DNA from: Streptomyces sp. NBC_01478
GTDB lineage: Bacteria > Actinomycetota > Actinomycetes > Streptomycetales > Streptomycetaceae
NCBI RefSeq assembly: GCF_036227225.1
Contig: NZ_CP109444.1
Span: 2,232,001 to 2,296,000, forward strand
Direction: 5' to 3'
DNA: 64,000 nucleotides
The notes under the pieces were generated by a model. That model was not told the origin of the DNA. It saw only the letters and a program-made list of their open reading frames with translations, and did no database searches. Below, piece after piece: positions 1-7,890 of the stretch; within the stretch, counting starts at the first letter, position 1, and each line of letters opens with the position of its first letter. Made by a program: the position numbers and the translations under genes.

Positions 1-2073
1 GTACCAGCGGTAGCCGACGTGGATGCCTTCCGAGTACTCCTCGGTGCCGTTCACACCGGGGTAGCGGAGCGGGTCCCCGGCGACCGGGTGGTGGGCGTCG
101 TCGACCGGGAAGGACTGGGTGAGGCGGCCGCCCGGGTCGGAGTCCCCGAACAGGACGGCGGCGGTGGCGGCTGCGCCCTCCTGGCCCGGGTAGTACATCT
201 GGAGGACCGCGCCGGTGCGGGCCAGCCACGGCATCGAGGTCGAGGACGAGGTGTTGAGGACGACGGTGGTGCGCGGGTTCGCCGCCGTGACCGCGCCGAT
301 CAAGTCGCCCTGGTTTCCCGGGAGTTCGAGGGTGGTGCGGTCGAGCCCCTCGGTGGCGTCCTCGTAGCCGAACAGGACGACCTGGCGGGCGGCGCGCGCC
401 GTCGCGACCGCCTCGGCGACGTCCTGCCCGCGGGTCTCCCCGGTGATCCGCCGCAGCCGGAACAGCAGTCCCGCGTCACCGCCCGCAGCGGTGATCTTGA
501 GAGTGTGCGCACCCGCGGCGAGGGTGAGGGTCTTGCGGCGGACGGAGAGGCCGTCGGGGGAGACGGAGATCAGGCCGCCGGAGAAGTACTCGCCGTATCC
601 GGCCGCGAGGGGGAACAACTCCACGCCGTCGAGGAGGACTTGGGGGCGGGCGGTGGGCGCGGAGGAGAAGTGGAGTACGAAGGTCCACTCGTCGGTCCCG
701 GCGACGGTGAGCGAGCCGTCGTACGACCATGTCCCGCCCGCCGCCACCCGCTGCCCCTCGCTGTCGAAGGCCGGCGTGAGCGAGGACGCCGGGATCGCCT
801 TGCCGAACAGGTCCTCGCCGAGCGCGTACGTCACCCGGGTCCGCGCGCCGGCCCGTGCCCTGATCGCGTCGAGCGGGCTGTCCGCGTGGTCCGGTACGAC
901 ATGCGCGCTGCCCCCGCCGCTGACGAAGGGCAGGGAGCCGGTGGGGCCGATCACCGCGATGGAGCCGTCGGTCAGCGGGAGGGTGCGGTGTTCGTTGCGG
1001 AGCAGGGTCGCGCCCGCCTTGGCGACCTCCAGGGCGACGGCGGCGCCGGCCTTCGCATCGCGGGCGGGGCGCGGCGGCACGCTGCCGTCGAGGAGTCCGA
1101 ACCGGTCCATGACGCCGAGGATCCGGCGCACCGCGCGGTCGACGTACCGCTCGGGCAGACTGCCGTTCTGCACGGCCGACTTGAGGGGCGTGCCGAAGTA
1201 GGTGCCGTCCGGCATCTCCATGTCGAGACCGGCGGTGATCGCGGCGACGGTGCTGTGCGCGGCGAACCAGTCGGTCATCACCCAGCCGTCGAAGCCCCAT
1301 TGGCCGCGCAGGATGTCGGTGAGGAGGGTCTTGTTCTCGCAGGCGAAGGTGCCGTTGACCTTGTTGTAGGCGCCCATCACCGCACCCGTGCCGGCGCCGA
1401 CGGCCGCTTCGAAACCGCGCAACTCGACCTCGTGCATGGTCTGTTCGTCGACCCGCACGTCGATGGAACCGCGGTCCTTCTCCTGGTTGTTCATCGCGAA
1501 GTGCTTGACGGTCGCGATGAGGCCCTCGCCCTGGATGCCCTTGATCTCGGCGGCGACCAGGTCACCGGCGAGCAGCGGATCCTCGCTGAGGGTCTCGAAG
1601 TTGCGGCCCGCGTACGGGGTGCGGATGAGGTTCACCATCGGGGACAGCAGGACGTCCTGGCCGAGGGCGCGTCCCTCGCGGCCGACGACCTGGCCGTAGC
1701 GGCGGGCGAGTTCGGGGTCGAAGGCGGAGGCGAGCAGGACGGGTGCCGGGAGGGCGGTGGCGTGTGCGGTGACGCGGACGCCGGCCGGTCCGTCGGTGAG
1801 CCGTAGCGGCGGGATCTTCAGGCGCGGGACTCCGGGGATGTAGCCGGCCTGGCCGAGCGAGTTCGGGTCGGTGGCGCCGTGCAGGAGGGAGATCTTCTCG
1901 TCGAGGGTGAGCCGGGCCAGAAGTCCTTCCACTCGGGGGCCGGCCCCCGCCTCGGGTCTGGCCCGGTCGTCCGCGTACGACGGGGAGACGAGTCCGGTGG
2001 TGGCCGCGGTGGCCACCGCGATCGCACCGCCCAGCAGACGCAGGGCGGATCGCCGGGACACGGTGTCGGTCAT
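1..2073 (-). CDS. Secreted GH3 beta-glycosidase, 3' end cut by window edge
   Basis: Family 3 glycoside hydrolase that would release terminal sugars from beta-glycosides outside the cell. The 691 codons present begin with a twin-arginine signal (Arg7-Arg8, hydrophobic run, cleavage likely after SYA at residue 34). The GH3 barrel follows, with LTDGPAGVR, KHFAMNNQE and VMTDWFA; the Asp of the last motif is the expected nucleophile. A PA14-like beta-sandwich insert occupies about residues 420-525, before the GH3 C-terminal domain, a layout known in beta-glucosidases and xylosidases. The C-terminus lies beyond base 1. The ATG has GGAGTG seven bases upstream. A perfect inverted repeat lies about 75 bases further upstream. 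Substrate cannot be told from sequence; the family is certain. Confidence 0.93.
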   Translation of the reverse strand, partial: MTDTVSRRSALRLLGGAIAVATAATTGLVSPSYADDRARPEAGAGPRVEGLLARLTLDEKISLLHGATDPNSLGQAGYIPGVPRLKIPPLRLTDGPAGVRVTAHATALPAPVLLASAFDPELARRYGQVVGREGRALGQDVLLSPMVNLIRTPYAGRNFETLSEDPLLAGDLVAAEIKGIQGEGLIATVKHFAMNNQEKDRGSIDVRVDEQTMHEVELRGFEAAVGAGTGAVMGAYNKVNGTFACENKTLLTDILRGQWGFDGWVMTDWFAAHSTVAAITAGLDMEMPDGTYFGTPLKSAVQNGSLPERYVDRAVRRILGVMDRFGLLDGSVPPRPARDAKAGAAVALEVAKAGATLLRNEHRTLPLTDGSIAVIGPTGSLPFVSGGGSAHVVPDHADSPLDAIRARAGARTRVTYALGEDLFGKAIPASSLTPAFDSEGQRVAAGGTWSYDGSLTVAGTDEWTFVLHFSSAPTARPQVLLDGVELFPLAAGYGEYFSGGLISVSPDGLSVRRKTLTLAAGAHTLKITAAGGDAGLLFRLRRITGETRGQDVAEAVATARAARQVVLFGYEDATEGLDRTTLELPGNQGDLIGAVTAANPRTTVVLNTSSSTSMPWLARTGAVLQMYYPGQEGAAATAAVLFGDSDPGGRLTQSFPVDDAHHPVAGDPLRYPGVNGTEEYSEGIHVGYRWY

Positions 2074-2470
2074 GAGCCGTCACTCCTTCGTCCTTCGGTG
2101 CGCGGTCCACGCCGTCGTGGACCGCGTCTGCGCCTCGGTGCCCCGGGGGTGTGTTCAGTGTCTGAACACACCATGTGGCGGACCGGAGTTGACGACCCGC
2201 CGGGCACTACTCGCGCGGCGGGAAAACTATGACCGGCACTGACTCGTGTCAACGATCCGAACAGGAATCGACCGCGAGCCGACAAGAACCGAAGGGTGAG
2301 CTGCGGGGGGAGTATCTGCCGTCGATCCGACGCCCGCTGATGATCCTGGAGCAGAACAACGGCCGGCATAAGAACGGTGGCGGCGCTGCGGTGGGGTGCG
2401 GAGGCGTTCGCGTAGGAGCGGGGGTGGGCGCCGAGTTCGTGGCACCGCTCGCCCTTCCGGCCCCTTTTGA
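2074..2470. other. Intergenic region upstream of the GH3 gene
   Basis: This 397-base stretch holds the promoter side of the GH3 gene, including the inverted repeat at 2148-2172. The right half (2230-2470) contains weak open frames on both strands with no convincing ribosome binding site or family resemblance. I call no gene here. Confidence 0.6.
2148..2172. promoter_or_regulatory. Perfect inverted repeat, operator candidate for the GH3 gene
   Basis: Two 11-base arms (left arm GGTGTGTTCAG) are exact reverse complements around a 3-base centre TGT. The site is 75 bases upstream of the GH3 start, where a repressor would block transcription. There is no run of T and no gene ends here, so an operator is more likely than a terminator. 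The cognate regulator is not in the window. Confidence 0.6.
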
Positions 2471-3061
2471 TCAGCCGTTGCGTGGGCGTCCCTTGTAGGA
2501 GCGGGCGGTGTCCCCAAGCCTTCCGATCGCCTCGTCGACGTCACGATCGGCCCGGGCACGCGTGGCCGACTTGGGCTTCTCGGAGTAGGCGGCCACGAGG
2601 CTGCCCAGCGCGTCTGTGACGGCGGTGGAGGCTTCCCGTAGTTCGACGTCGCTGAGCATGGCGATCCGCGCCGCGGCTGCCGCCATGCGGGACGCAGGAC
2701 CTGTCAGCACGGCTTCTTCGGCGACGTCAGCGGTGCGCCGCCAGGCGAGTGCCGACCCGAGACCTTCGGCCACGCCACGGTAGACGCGACCTTCTTCGAA
2801 ACCGGCCAGCAGTTGGGCCACGGACCGCGCCAGCGCGCTCACGATCGTTCTCTTGTCCCGCCATCGGGTTTCCCAGATGGCGAGGGCCAGCTTCACGTCC
2901 AGGGCCGCCTGAATCAGCTCCCGCACGGCGCTCCGCGCTTCGCCGACTGCCGCCGACCTGCGCGTTGCCTTGTCTTTGAGGCCGGTGAACAGTTGCCCGC
3001 CCACGAAGATCGCAATCGAGGTCACGGCGGTGACGACAGCGACCCATACCTTCGCATCCAC
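2471..3061 (-). CDS. Small membrane-anchored helical protein of unknown function
   Basis: A 196-residue protein I do not recognise. Residues 5-27 form one hydrophobic segment (VWVAVVTAVTSIAIFVGGQLF). The rest is soluble, Ala/Arg/Glu-rich and probably all helical, ending in a basic tail. This suggests a single-pass anchor with a cytoplasmic helical domain. Third-position GC is high across the frame, supporting real coding. It stands alone between the GH3 gene and a VOC gene on the same strand, 123 bases downstream of the latter. Confidence 0.7.
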   Translation of the reverse strand: MDAKVWVAVVTAVTSIAIFVGGQLFTGLKDKATRRSAAVGEARSAVRELIQAALDVKLALAIWETRWRDKRTIVSALARSVAQLLAGFEEGRVYRGVAEGLGSALAWRRTADVAEEAVLTGPASRMAAAAARIAMLSDVELREASTAVTDALGSLVAAYSEKPKSATRARADRDVDEAIGRLGDTARSYKGRPRNG

Positions 3062-3184
3062 GGCCGGTCACTCTGCCATGCGGAAGGCCGACAACTCCGT
3101 TGGACATGCCGGGTGTTGAAGCCCTCGCCGTCACACTCCGGCAAAGTGGTCTCGCGCCGGCGCGACTGGATCCGTGACCTGCCC

Positions 3185-3565
3185 TCAGTGACGGACCAGG
3201 CAGAACGGATGCCCTGCGGGATCGGCATAGACACGCCAGCTCCGTCGATCGGAACCGTCGTCGTCCAATACGGTCGCCCCCATGGCCAGCACCTGCTCTT
3301 GGGCTCGGTCCAGGTCCGCAACGCCGAAGTCCATGTGGAACTGCTGGGGACGGGCGGGGTCCGGCCACTGAGGCGGCCGATAGTCCGCTGACCGCTGGAA
3401 CGCGAGAACGAGACCGGAGGGCGTGTGCAACGTCGCCCAGTTGTCGCCGAGTGCCCAGCGCCGATCCTGCTGATTGACCGTCCCACCGAGCACCGCCCGG
3501 TAGAACTCGGCGAGTTCCACCGGATCCGAGCAGTCCAGCACCACACATTGAAGATCAGCGATCAC
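3185..3565 (-). CDS. VOC-superfamily (glyoxalase/bleomycin-resistance fold) protein
   Basis: The 126-residue protein has the two beta-alpha-beta-beta-beta modules of the vicinal oxygen chelate fold. Module one starts at CVVLDCSDPVELAEFYRAVLGG; module two contains QFHMDFGVADLDRAQEQVLAMGA and ends in ADPAGHPFCLVRH, the usual C-terminal signature. The family binds a metal in glyoxalases and dioxygenases; single-copy proteins of this size are mostly of unknown substrate. His63-region and Glu-like ligands are only partly conserved, so a non-enzymatic role such as drug binding is possible. Confidence 0.88.
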   Translation of the reverse strand: MIADLQCVVLDCSDPVELAEFYRAVLGGTVNQQDRRWALGDNWATLHTPSGLVLAFQRSADYRPPQWPDPARPQQFHMDFGVADLDRAQEQVLAMGATVLDDDGSDRRSWRVYADPAGHPFCLVRH

Positions 3566-4037
3566 GAACGGATCCTAGTCGTCCGGCTCAATGAACCAGC
3601 CCCGAGGTGTGCCCCCAGAGCTGATGACGTCGTCGAGGTCGGTGCGGTGAAACCGGCGAGGCCGCCAAGACCGCTCACCACGGATCCGACGGCTGACCGC
3701 GTGTCGACGGAGAATCCCCCTACCACGCCCGACATGTACTGCCCCCGCTTGTTGTGACCAGTGCGATCGGCAGGGGGCGAGCATGCACTGCCGACGACGC
3801 TCGGAGGAGGCGTACGACCGGGTCGTGACCCGGTGGTCGGGTGGATTCTCGTCGCCCGGCTGAAGCGTCCCAGCCACAGTCGGGCGACGAGCAAGGGCAC
3901 CGCTCCGTGTCCCTCTCCTCTGATTCGGAGCCGCCGCCCGTGCGGATGGGTCCGGGTGCGTACTTCCTGCGCCGGGCCGGCGCGTGCGGGGCCACCCCTA
4001 CACGGCGGCCCCCACTGGTTCTCAGCGATTCAGCGGT
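3566..4037. other. Long intergenic region, no confident gene
   Basis: These 472 bases lie between the VOC gene and the 3' end of the ricin-domain gene. A minus-strand frame ending at 3575 finishes in a protein-like tail (TDLDDVISSGGTPRGWFIEPD) but lacks a good start and ribosome binding site; it could be a decayed gene end. Nothing else is convincing. Confidence 0.4.
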
Positions 4038-5879
4038 TCAGCGCAGGACCGGCAGGAGGCCGGTGACGGTGTCCACGACGTCCGCCACGACCGTCACCAG
4101 CGGCTGAACGGCCTCGGCGGCCGAGGCCGGCTGGACGGACGGTGCGGGCTCGGGCTGCGGCGCGGGCTCGTCGCAGCAGGCGACCTGGGCGGCGCGGGGC
4201 GCGTACTGCGACGGCCCGTTCTCCTCCGGAGAGCCCGTGGGAGGCGGCGGTACGTCACCCTGGGGTGCGCCCTCGGGTGGCACGGGCGCCTTCGGATCGC
4301 CGCTTCCGGGCATGTCACCCTGCCCCGGCCCCTCCCCCGCTCCGCCCGGTTCGCTCTGCTTCACGCGCGCGTCGGCGGTGGATTCCAGCGCCCACCGCTG
4401 CCTGTCGGACCCGTCCCGGTCCGTCACCACGAGCCGCGCCCCGGCCTTTCCGCTCGCGGGAGCGACGGCCAGCCCCTGGCTCCAGCGGAGCAGGAACTCA
4501 CCGCTCACCGTCAGGTCGTAGTGCACCTCGCCCGCGTGCACCAGACAGCCGGCCAGCGTGACCGTGCCGGCGGTGGTGTCGGCGTCGAGGCAGAGTCCCG
4601 GGTCGGTGAGGCTGCGCAGCAGACCGTCCTGGTCGTACGACCACTGCTGGGTGCCGGCGGTCGAGCAGGCCGCGAGGGCGACGGCGGCGCCGGACCGCAC
4701 GCGGCCCGGAATGTCGAGGCACAGGCCCGAGGCGAGGCTGCGCAGCACGCCCTGCTGGACGACTCCCCCGCCGGTGCCGGCGGCCGACGCGGAGGCGGCG
4801 GAACCGTCGGACGAGGGCGCGCCGACGGGGCTCGGGCGGGTCGAACTGCCGCTGGCCGCGCCCCAAGTGACGTGCGGATCGGGTGTGTTGCCCCCTTCGC
4901 TCCAGCCCTTGGTGGCGAGGACGGTCGCGAGCAGGGCGAGGGAGGTCAGGCCGACGCCCACGAGCGTGACCCTGGGATGCCTGCGCGGAAAGGTGAGACG
5001 ACCCTCCGGTACGGGACGGTGGCGGCCCATCGGACGGCGGGCGGTACGGGCGGCGGTCGCACGGCCGGGCCGTGAGTCGACGTAGCGGCGAGCGCCCCAG
5101 CCGAGGACGGTCTCGGCGAGCAGCACTTCGAGGCCGCCCTCGAAATGGCTCAACTGCTCTGCCGCGAAACGGCAGTAGCGGCACGTCATGAGATGCCGTT
5201 GCACATCGGGCAACAGGCTGCCGCCGCGGCGGATCGGAACGTCGAGGAGTCGGTTGTAGTGGCGGCATTCATAGGTCGGTGCGAGTTCCAGGTGGGCGCG
5301 TACGCAGCCCGCCCTGAATTGTTCACGTGCCTGGTCCAGCGCGGCGGTCGCGGTGAGCTCGTCCACGCCCAGCAGACCGGCCGGTACGGATATGGGTTCG
5401 GCCTCGACCTCGGTGTGCCACAGCAGGCATTGGGAGGCACCGGACAGCGCGCCGAAAGCGCGCTCCGCGAGCTTGCGCCTTTCGGAGGTGCCGGACCTCG
5501 CCGCGCGTAGACCTCGGGCGCCCGTGGTTTTACGAAGTTCCGGCAGCAGGGCGGCAATTCGCTCCTCCGCCGCCCACTTCTTCGCCATCTCCCTTACAGC
5601 AACGAGGAGTTGGGGACGTAGCGCGCCGCCGGGCGCACGGCCGGCCAGTACCTGGTGGAAGGCCGCACCCGCCACCATGGACGCCGAACTCTCGGCAGAC
5701 GCAAGACAGATGACCGCATATTCGCTTGTCGCCTGCCAGTGGCGCGCGAGCAACAGGGCGACGGCGTGAGTGCCCTCGGCTTTGTCGCCGAGTTGCGCCA
5801 CGAGATTGCGGTCCGACTCCCCCGGACTCGATCCGGGGCGAGGCGGGAACGGCGGGCGTGGGGGGTAGGGGGATTGCAC
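4038..5879 (-). CDS. Membrane protein: sigma-like N-terminus, zinc finger, one TM helix, extracellular ricin-type lectin domain
   Basis: A 613-residue protein of composite design. Residues about 20-75 resemble ECF sigma region 2 (LLARHWQATSEYAVICLASA), and about 140-190 resemble region 4 with its helix-turn-helix (WHTEVEAEPISVPAGLLG then ALDQAREQF). Next is an anti-sigma-like zinc motif (ECRHY, then HLMTCRYC) near residue 230, a single TM helix near 300-322, a Ser/Gly linker, and a ricin B beta-trefoil (about 380-500) with Q-x-W repeats (QQW, QRW). A Pro-rich tail ends the protein. The conserved acidic motif of sigma region 2.2 is lost, so true sigma activity is doubtful. Start chosen at GTG 5879, with GGAAGG about ten bases upstream; GTG 5912 is the alternative. 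Likely a surface carbohydrate sensor; function is inferred. Confidence 0.85.
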   Translation of the reverse strand: MQSPYPPRPPFPPRPGSSPGESDRNLVAQLGDKAEGTHAVALLLARHWQATSEYAVICLASAESSASMVAGAAFHQVLAGRAPGGALRPQLLVAVREMAKKWAAEERIAALLPELRKTTGARGLRAARSGTSERRKLAERAFGALSGASQCLLWHTEVEAEPISVPAGLLGVDELTATAALDQAREQFRAGCVRAHLELAPTYECRHYNRLLDVPIRRGGSLLPDVQRHLMTCRYCRFAAEQLSHFEGGLEVLLAETVLGWGARRYVDSRPGRATAARTARRPMGRHRPVPEGRLTFPRRHPRVTLVGVGLTSLALLATVLATKGWSEGGNTPDPHVTWGAASGSSTRPSPVGAPSSDGSAASASAAGTGGGVVQQGVLRSLASGLCLDIPGRVRSGAAVALAACSTAGTQQWSYDQDGLLRSLTDPGLCLDADTTAGTVTLAGCLVHAGEVHYDLTVSGEFLLRWSQGLAVAPASGKAGARLVVTDRDGSDRQRWALESTADARVKQSEPGGAGEGPGQGDMPGSGDPKAPVPPEGAPQGDVPPPPTGSPEENGPSQYAPRAAQVACCDEPAPQPEPAPSVQPASAAEAVQPLVTVVADVVDTVTGLLPVLR

Positions 5880-6187
5880 GGGAGCATTTCCTTCCAAGCC
5901 GCAGGACGGCACACGAATGCCCGACCATCGGAAAGCAGGTGCTTGATTGGTGCATACCTATGAGCTGTCAGAAACGACCCTGACCATTGCCTTCTCACGA
6001 CTGGCCTCATGAGGTGGCTCACACTCGCACAAGCGCCAGACAGGAAACAAGGAGTTCAGGTGACCGATGTTCAAAACGCTATGAATTCAGATTGGTTACC
6101 GCGGGTATCCACAGGCGTCTCCACAAAATCTCCAACTCCTCCGCGAACTAAGGGAGGCACACAGGGAACTCCGACGTTTCTCTCGGG
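5880..6187. other. Divergent intergenic region between the ricin-domain gene and galU
   Basis: This stretch is less GC-rich than its surroundings and should hold promoters for both flanking genes. It contains the palindrome CCTCATGAGG (6005-6014), the strong AAGGAG at 6049-6054 that serves a small open frame, and GGGAGG at 6152-6157. I could not fix a convincing -35/-10 pair. Confidence 0.4.
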
Positions 6188-6224
6188 ATGCTCTCATCGC
6201 CGTGGACCACCATGGGCCGCATGA
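6060..6224 (+). CDS. Candidate small ORF overlapping the start of galU
   Basis: A GTG codon at 6060 is preceded by AAGGAG at 6049-6054, the best ribosome binding site in this region. It opens a 54-codon frame ending at TGA 6224. The peptide (starts VTDVQNAMNSDWLPRV) is unlike any family I know and its codon use is poor for the genome. It overlaps the presumed galU start in another frame. It may be a leader ORF coupled to galU translation, or chance. Confidence 0.3.
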   Translation: MTDVQNAMNSDWLPRVSTGVSTKSPTPPRTKGGTQGTPTFLSGCSHRRGPPWAA

Positions 6225-7210
6225 TCGCCCCCCACTCTTCAGCCACCCCCGCACCCGCCCCCGTCCCCACGGTCCGCAAGGCGGTCGTGCCGGCCGCCGG
6301 GCTCGGCACGCGGTTCCTGCCCGCGACGAAGGCGACCCCGAAGGAGATGCTCCCGGTCGTCGACAAGCCCGCGATCCAGTACGTCGTGGAGGAGGCAGCC
6401 GCGGCCGGGCTCGACGACATCCTGATGGTCACCGGCCGGCACAAGCGCGCCATCGAGGACCACTTCGACCACGCCTTCGAACTGGAACAGGCCCTGGCCG
6501 CCAAGGGCGACACCGTGCGCCTGGACGCCGTACGCGACCCCGCACGCCTCGCCGACATCCACCACATCCGCCAGGGCGACCCGCTCGGCCTCGGACACGC
6601 GGTGCTGTGCGCCCGCCATCACGTCGGCGACCAGCCCTTCGCCGTCCTTCTCGGCGACGACCTGATCGACCCGCGCGAGACCCTGCTCAGCCAGATGCTG
6701 GAGGTCCGCGAGCGGTACGCCGGCAGCGTGGTCGCCCTCATGGAAGTCCCTGAGGAATCAGTCCACTTGTACGGCTGCGCGGCCGTGGAGCCGACCGGCG
6801 AGGACGGCGTCGTACGGGTCACCGGCCTGGTCGAGAAGCCCTCCCGCGAGGACGCGCCGAGCCGCTACGCCGTCATCGGCCGCTACGTCCTCGACCCGGC
6901 GATCTTCCCCACCCTGGAGCGCACCCCGCCCGGCCGCGGCGGCGAGATCCAACTCACCGACGCCCTCCAGGAGTTGGCCGCCGGCGGCACGGTCCACGGA
7001 GTCGTCTTCAAGGGCCTGCGCTACGACACCGGCGACAAGGCCGACTACCTGCGCACGGTGGTCCGGCTGGCCTGCGACCGCTCGGATCTGGGACCCGAAT
7101 TCGTCGCGTGGCTCAAGGAGTTCGTGGCGGGACTGGAGAACGGCGAAAGCGGCGGAGGCAGCGGGAGCGGCGAGGCCGGCGCGAGCGAGGGCGAGCGGAT
7201 CGCCGCCTGA
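6188..7210 (+). CDS. galU: UTP--glucose-1-phosphate uridylyltransferase
   Basis: Makes UDP-glucose from UTP and glucose-1-phosphate for cell-wall glycans, trehalose and galactose metabolism. The nucleotidyltransferase signature KAVVPAAGLGTRFLPATKA is followed by KEMLPVVDKPAIQYVVEEA, the sugar-binding EKP (VEKPS) and GLRYDTGDKADYL. Length 340 is slightly longer than usual because of a Gly/Ser/Glu-rich tail. The exact start is uncertain: ATG 6188, 6212 and 6221 are in frame and none has an ideal ribosome binding site; homologues usually begin 10-15 residues before KAVVPAAG, favouring 6212 or 6221. A strong terminator follows. Confidence 0.95.
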   Translation: MLSSPWTTMGRMIAPHSSATPAPAPVPTVRKAVVPAAGLGTRFLPATKATPKEMLPVVDKPAIQYVVEEAAAAGLDDILMVTGRHKRAIEDHFDHAFELEQALAAKGDTVRLDAVRDPARLADIHHIRQGDPLGLGHAVLCARHHVGDQPFAVLLGDDLIDPRETLLSQMLEVRERYAGSVVALMEVPEESVHLYGCAAVEPTGEDGVVRVTGLVEKPSREDAPSRYAVIGRYVLDPAIFPTLERTPPGRGGEIQLTDALQELAAGGTVHGVVFKGLRYDTGDKADYLRTVVRLACDRSDLGPEFVAWLKEFVAGLENGESGGGSGSGEAGASEGERIAA

Positions 7211-7223
7211 ACTCCACGCGCGC

Positions 7224-7261
7224 GAGGGCCCGGTCACGCCGTAAGCGATGACCGGGCCCTC
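7224..7261 (+). terminator. Strong hairpin terminator after galU
   Basis: A perfect 13-base stem (GAGGGCCCGGTCA at 7224-7236, complement at 7249-7261) closes a 12-base loop, 13 bases after the galU stop. There is no T run, as is common in Streptomyces. It sits between convergent genes and may serve both. Confidence 0.85.
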
Positions 7262-7299
7262 GTATCAACTCTGCTCAATTCACCTCTGGTTGGCGATGG

Positions 7300-7752
7300 T
7301 CAGCCGTTCGGCCGGAGGGTCCAGATGACCGTCATCTCGCCCGTGACGGCGCCGTCCTCGCGCTGGATCGCGACCGTGACCGGGAACTCGGGGCGCTCGC
7401 CCGCGTCGAGTTCGGCGACGACGTCGGCGGCGGGGCGGCCGAGGGTCGCGGTGGCCTTCACCGGGCCGAGGGCGATCTTCTTGAACGCGATCTCCGCGTT
7501 GACCGGGAGCGGCACGGCCCGCGAGAGCTGGTCGCCGAAGGCGGCGAGGACGATCGCGCCGCTGGCGGACTCCCCGAGGGTGAACATGGCACCGGCGTGC
7601 GGCCCGCCGACGTGGTTGCGGTACTCGCTCTGGTCCGGCAGCGCCAGCACGGCGCGCTCCGGACTGGTCTCCAGGTACTCCAGGTTCAGGGTCCGAACCA
7701 TCGGCACCGTGGCGGCGAGCAACTCGCCTATGGACATCTGGTCAGCGCTCAT
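7300..7752 (-). CDS. Hot-dog fold protein, DUF4442/YiiD-like thioesterase family
   Basis: A 150-residue single hot-dog domain. The central helix region reads YRNHVGGPHAGAMFTLGESASGAIV, matching the DUF4442 and PaaI-type pattern in which a His/Asn-Gly segment precedes the long helix and a Glu contributes to catalysis. The strand block at the end (VTVAIQREDGAVTGEMTVIWTLR) is typical. Probably an acyl-CoA thioesterase of unknown substrate. ATG 7752 is chosen because homologues start close to MSADQMS; the frame is open to 7824 but without a better start. Confidence 0.85.
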   Translation of the reverse strand: MSADQMSIGELLAATVPMVRTLNLEYLETSPERAVLALPDQSEYRNHVGGPHAGAMFTLGESASGAIVLAAFGDQLSRAVPLPVNAEIAFKKIALGPVKATATLGRPAADVVAELDAGERPEFPVTVAIQREDGAVTGEMTVIWTLRPNG

Positions 7753-7789
7753 GACGGTGATGTTACCCACGAGTAGCCGAATCTGGCCA

Positions 7790-7813
7790 GATGTGTGCGG
7801 CCGTACACACATC
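7790..7813. promoter_or_regulatory. Perfect inverted repeat in a divergent promoter region
   Basis: GATGTGTG and its exact complement CACACATC flank eight bases. The palindrome CTGGCCAG (7783-7790) abuts it. The site lies between the divergent hot-dog gene (start 7752) and the membrane protein gene (start 7891), where one regulator could control both. Confidence 0.5.
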
Positions 7814-7890
7814 ACCCCCACCAACTTGGTACGACCCTGACAAGGGGCGGTGACCCCACCGTGTCCCGCGCCGCACTAGGGTTGCTGCCC

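Noticed and set aside
19-1806. 595-codon plus-strand open frame
   Set aside because: Antisense shadow of the GH3 gene; composition follows the codon bias of the minus strand.
3575-3877. Minus-strand open frame ending in a protein-like tail
   Set aside because: No acceptable start, no ribosome binding site and no family resemblance; kept only as a note.
6106-6113. TATCCACA, DnaA-box-like
   Set aside because: Single copy, no cluster and no replication genes; not an origin.
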